From the NCBI GenBank assembly GCA_040758255.1, contig JBFLVX010000002.1, positions 1-52,960 of the forward strand: a stretch of DNA of 52,960 nt, given 5' to 3'. Source of the DNA: JACRPZ01 sp040758255 (GTDB lineage Bacteria > Nitrospirota > Thermodesulfovibrionia > UBA6902). Below, one piece after another: positions 51,716 through 52,960 of the stretch. The notes beneath the pieces were generated by a model. That model searched no databases, was not told the DNA's origin, and saw nothing but the letters and a program-made list of their open reading frames with translations. The stretch's first letter is position 1, and each line of letters begins with the position of its first letter. The position numbers and the translations under genes are program-made.

Positions 51716-52960
51716 TGAACAACTACCTGTATCTCTTTCTTCTCTTGATCGCCGGCTCTGTAATAGGTTTCGTCCTCTCAGCCTTATACTTCAAAGTCAG
51801 CGCGAGTAAAAAGATAAGTGAATTGGAGAATAAGTCTGTAAAGCTTCTGGAAGACGCAAAAAAAGAAGCGGAGAACATCAAGAAGGAGACCCTTCTTGAG
51901 GCCAAAGATATCAGTCTGCGTTCAAAGTCAGAAGCTGACAGAGAGATGAAAGAACGGCGTTTGGAGCTTGCCCAGCTTGAGAAGAGGCTGCGCCACAGAG
52001 AAGAGATGTTTGATAAGAAGTTAGAGCAAATTGATAAAAAAGAGTACCTTTTCAATAAAAGAGAGAAGGAGATCAGCAGACGGGAAAAGGGGCTGAATGA
52101 TAAAGAACTGCAAATTGAGAACTTAATCATAGAACAGACCTCTTCGCTTGAACGGGTCTCAGGGCTGAGCGCTGAGGATGCAAAAGCAGAGCTTTTGAAA
52201 AAGGTTGAGAGCGAAGCAAGGTTTGAGGCTGCAAAAGTGGCAAAACGCATTGAAGATGAAACGATGGAGGCTTCCGACAAAAAATGCAAGCACATCTTAA
52301 GCACAGCCATTCAGCGTTATGCAAGCGATTACGTCAGTGAAAACACCATATCTTCAGTAAGCCTGCCAAGCGATGAGATGAAGGGCAGGATAATCGGGAG
52401 AGAGGGCAGAAACATAAGGGCGCTTGAGGCCGCAACAGGAGTTGAGTTTGTAATAGACGACACCCCTGAGACCGTCCTTATCTCATGTTTTGATGCGGTA
52501 AGAAGAGAGATAGCAAGGATCTCTCTTGAACGCCTTATCAGCGATGGGAGGATACACCCCGCAAGGATTGAAGAGATAGCTGCAAAGGTCAAGAAAGAGA
52601 TTAACGCCACAATAAAGGAAGAAGGGGAGAAAGCGGTTTTTGACCTTGGGCTTCATGGAATACATCCGGAAATCATAAAACTTATAGGAAGGCTCAAATA
52701 CAGGACCTCTTACGGACAGAATGTACTTCAGCATTCGAAAGAAGTGGCGCATCTGGCAGGCCTTATGGCCGCAGAACTCGGCGTGGATATAAAACTTGCG
52801 ATAAGAGCCGGTATCCTTCATGACATAGGCAAAGCCATTGATCATGAGGTTGAAGGCTCTCATCAGGCGATAGGCGCGGATATGGCCAGAAAGCACGGGG
52901 AAAACAACAAGGTAGTTAATGCCATTGCCGTCCATCATGGAGAGGGGGATGCGATTACAA
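51715..52960 (+). CDS. rny: Ribonuclease Y, 3' end cut by window
   Basis: The ATG at 51715 overlaps the rarA stop by one base, with an AAAGGAGGAAC site upstream. The 415 visible residues hold an N-terminal TM (YLYLFLLLIAGSVIGFVLSA), a long charged coiled coil to about 190, a KH domain (MKGRIIGREGRNIRALEAAT), and the start of the HD domain (AGILHDIGKAIDHE, later AVHHGEG). It is a membrane-bound endoribonuclease initiating mRNA decay; about 100 residues lie past the edge. Confidence 0.96.
   Translation, partial: MNNYLYLFLLLIAGSVIGFVLSALYFKVSASKKISELENKSVKLLEDAKKEAENIKKETLLEAKDISLRSKSEADREMKERRLELAQLEKRLRHREEMFDKKLEQIDKKEYLFNKREKEISRREKGLNDKELQIENLIIEQTSSLERVSGLSAEDAKAELLKKVESEARFEAAKVAKRIEDETMEASDKKCKHILSTAIQRYASDYVSENTISSVSLPSDEMKGRIIGREGRNIRALEAATGVEFVIDDTPETVLISCFDAVRREIARISLERLISDGRIHPARIEEIAAKVKKEINATIKEEGEKAVFDLGLHGIHPEIIKLIGRLKYRTSYGQNVLQHSKEVAHLAGLMAAELGVDIKLAIRAGILHDIGKAIDHEVEGSHQAIGADMARKHGENNKVVNAIAVHHGEGDAIT

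Overview
This 53-kb chromosomal segment looks like an anaerobic, sulfite/sulfate-reducing bacterium, most likely a Nitrospirota lineage near Thermodesulfovibrionia. The evidence is a complete dsrA-dsrB-dsrD-dsrN cluster of the reductive type, abundant CXXCH multiheme cytochromes, a menaquinol-type cytochrome b, a DHH-CBS-tRNA nucleotidyltransferase fusion, and a mix of Gram-negative genes (lipoproteins, TatAC, RNase Y). The taxon is inferred from gene content; no rRNA is present.

Left end (1-7.8 kb, minus strand): a redox operon runs heptaheme cytochrome c, cytochrome b, nonaheme lipoprotein, sensor kinase, sigma-54 response regulator. The sensor kinase carries a CXXCH motif in its extracytoplasmic domain. 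A second operon encodes three tandem glycine-rich membrane paralogues, followed by a shortened ppnP. Both operons start at near-identical sigma-54 promoters. Each promoter has a pair of TTTGC-N6-GC(A/G)AA sites about 44 bp upstream of the -24 element. This looks like a small, previously unnamed two-operon regulon driven by the regulator at the window edge, and is the strongest finding.

7.8-13.2 kb is accessory: a double cNMP-domain/rhodanese protein, a cytochrome P460, dinJ-yafQ, a zinc-ribbon membrane protease homologue, an unknown gene, vapBC with a perfect 30-bp palindromic operator, a candidate structured RNA with a strong terminator, and remnants of a second dsrN/cbiA copy. 13.2-20.7 kb holds a large TPR lipoprotein and the dsr cluster, with hairpins between its genes.

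21-32.4 kb (plus strand) has the tRNA nucleotidyltransferase fusion, a PDDEXK/DUF5655 protein, a frameshifted membrane-protein gene, a PIN-type toxin-antitoxin pair, then a housekeeping run: glycosyltransferase, B12-radical SAM protein, mutL, miaA, hfq, Nudix. 32.4-40.5 kb is a second accessory patch: a HigBA-like pair with an overlapping 52-residue zinc-ribbon gene, YhaO/YhaN-like nuclease and ATPase, a DUF3800 protein and a YhcG-type nuclease, the last two sharing a nearly identical 26-bp leader.

40.5-53 kb is mostly housekeeping: thioesterase, galU, lon, thiL, DUF2062, M50 protease, the tatA-tatC operon, dapA, a likely 6S RNA, rarA and the start of rny (cut by the window edge).
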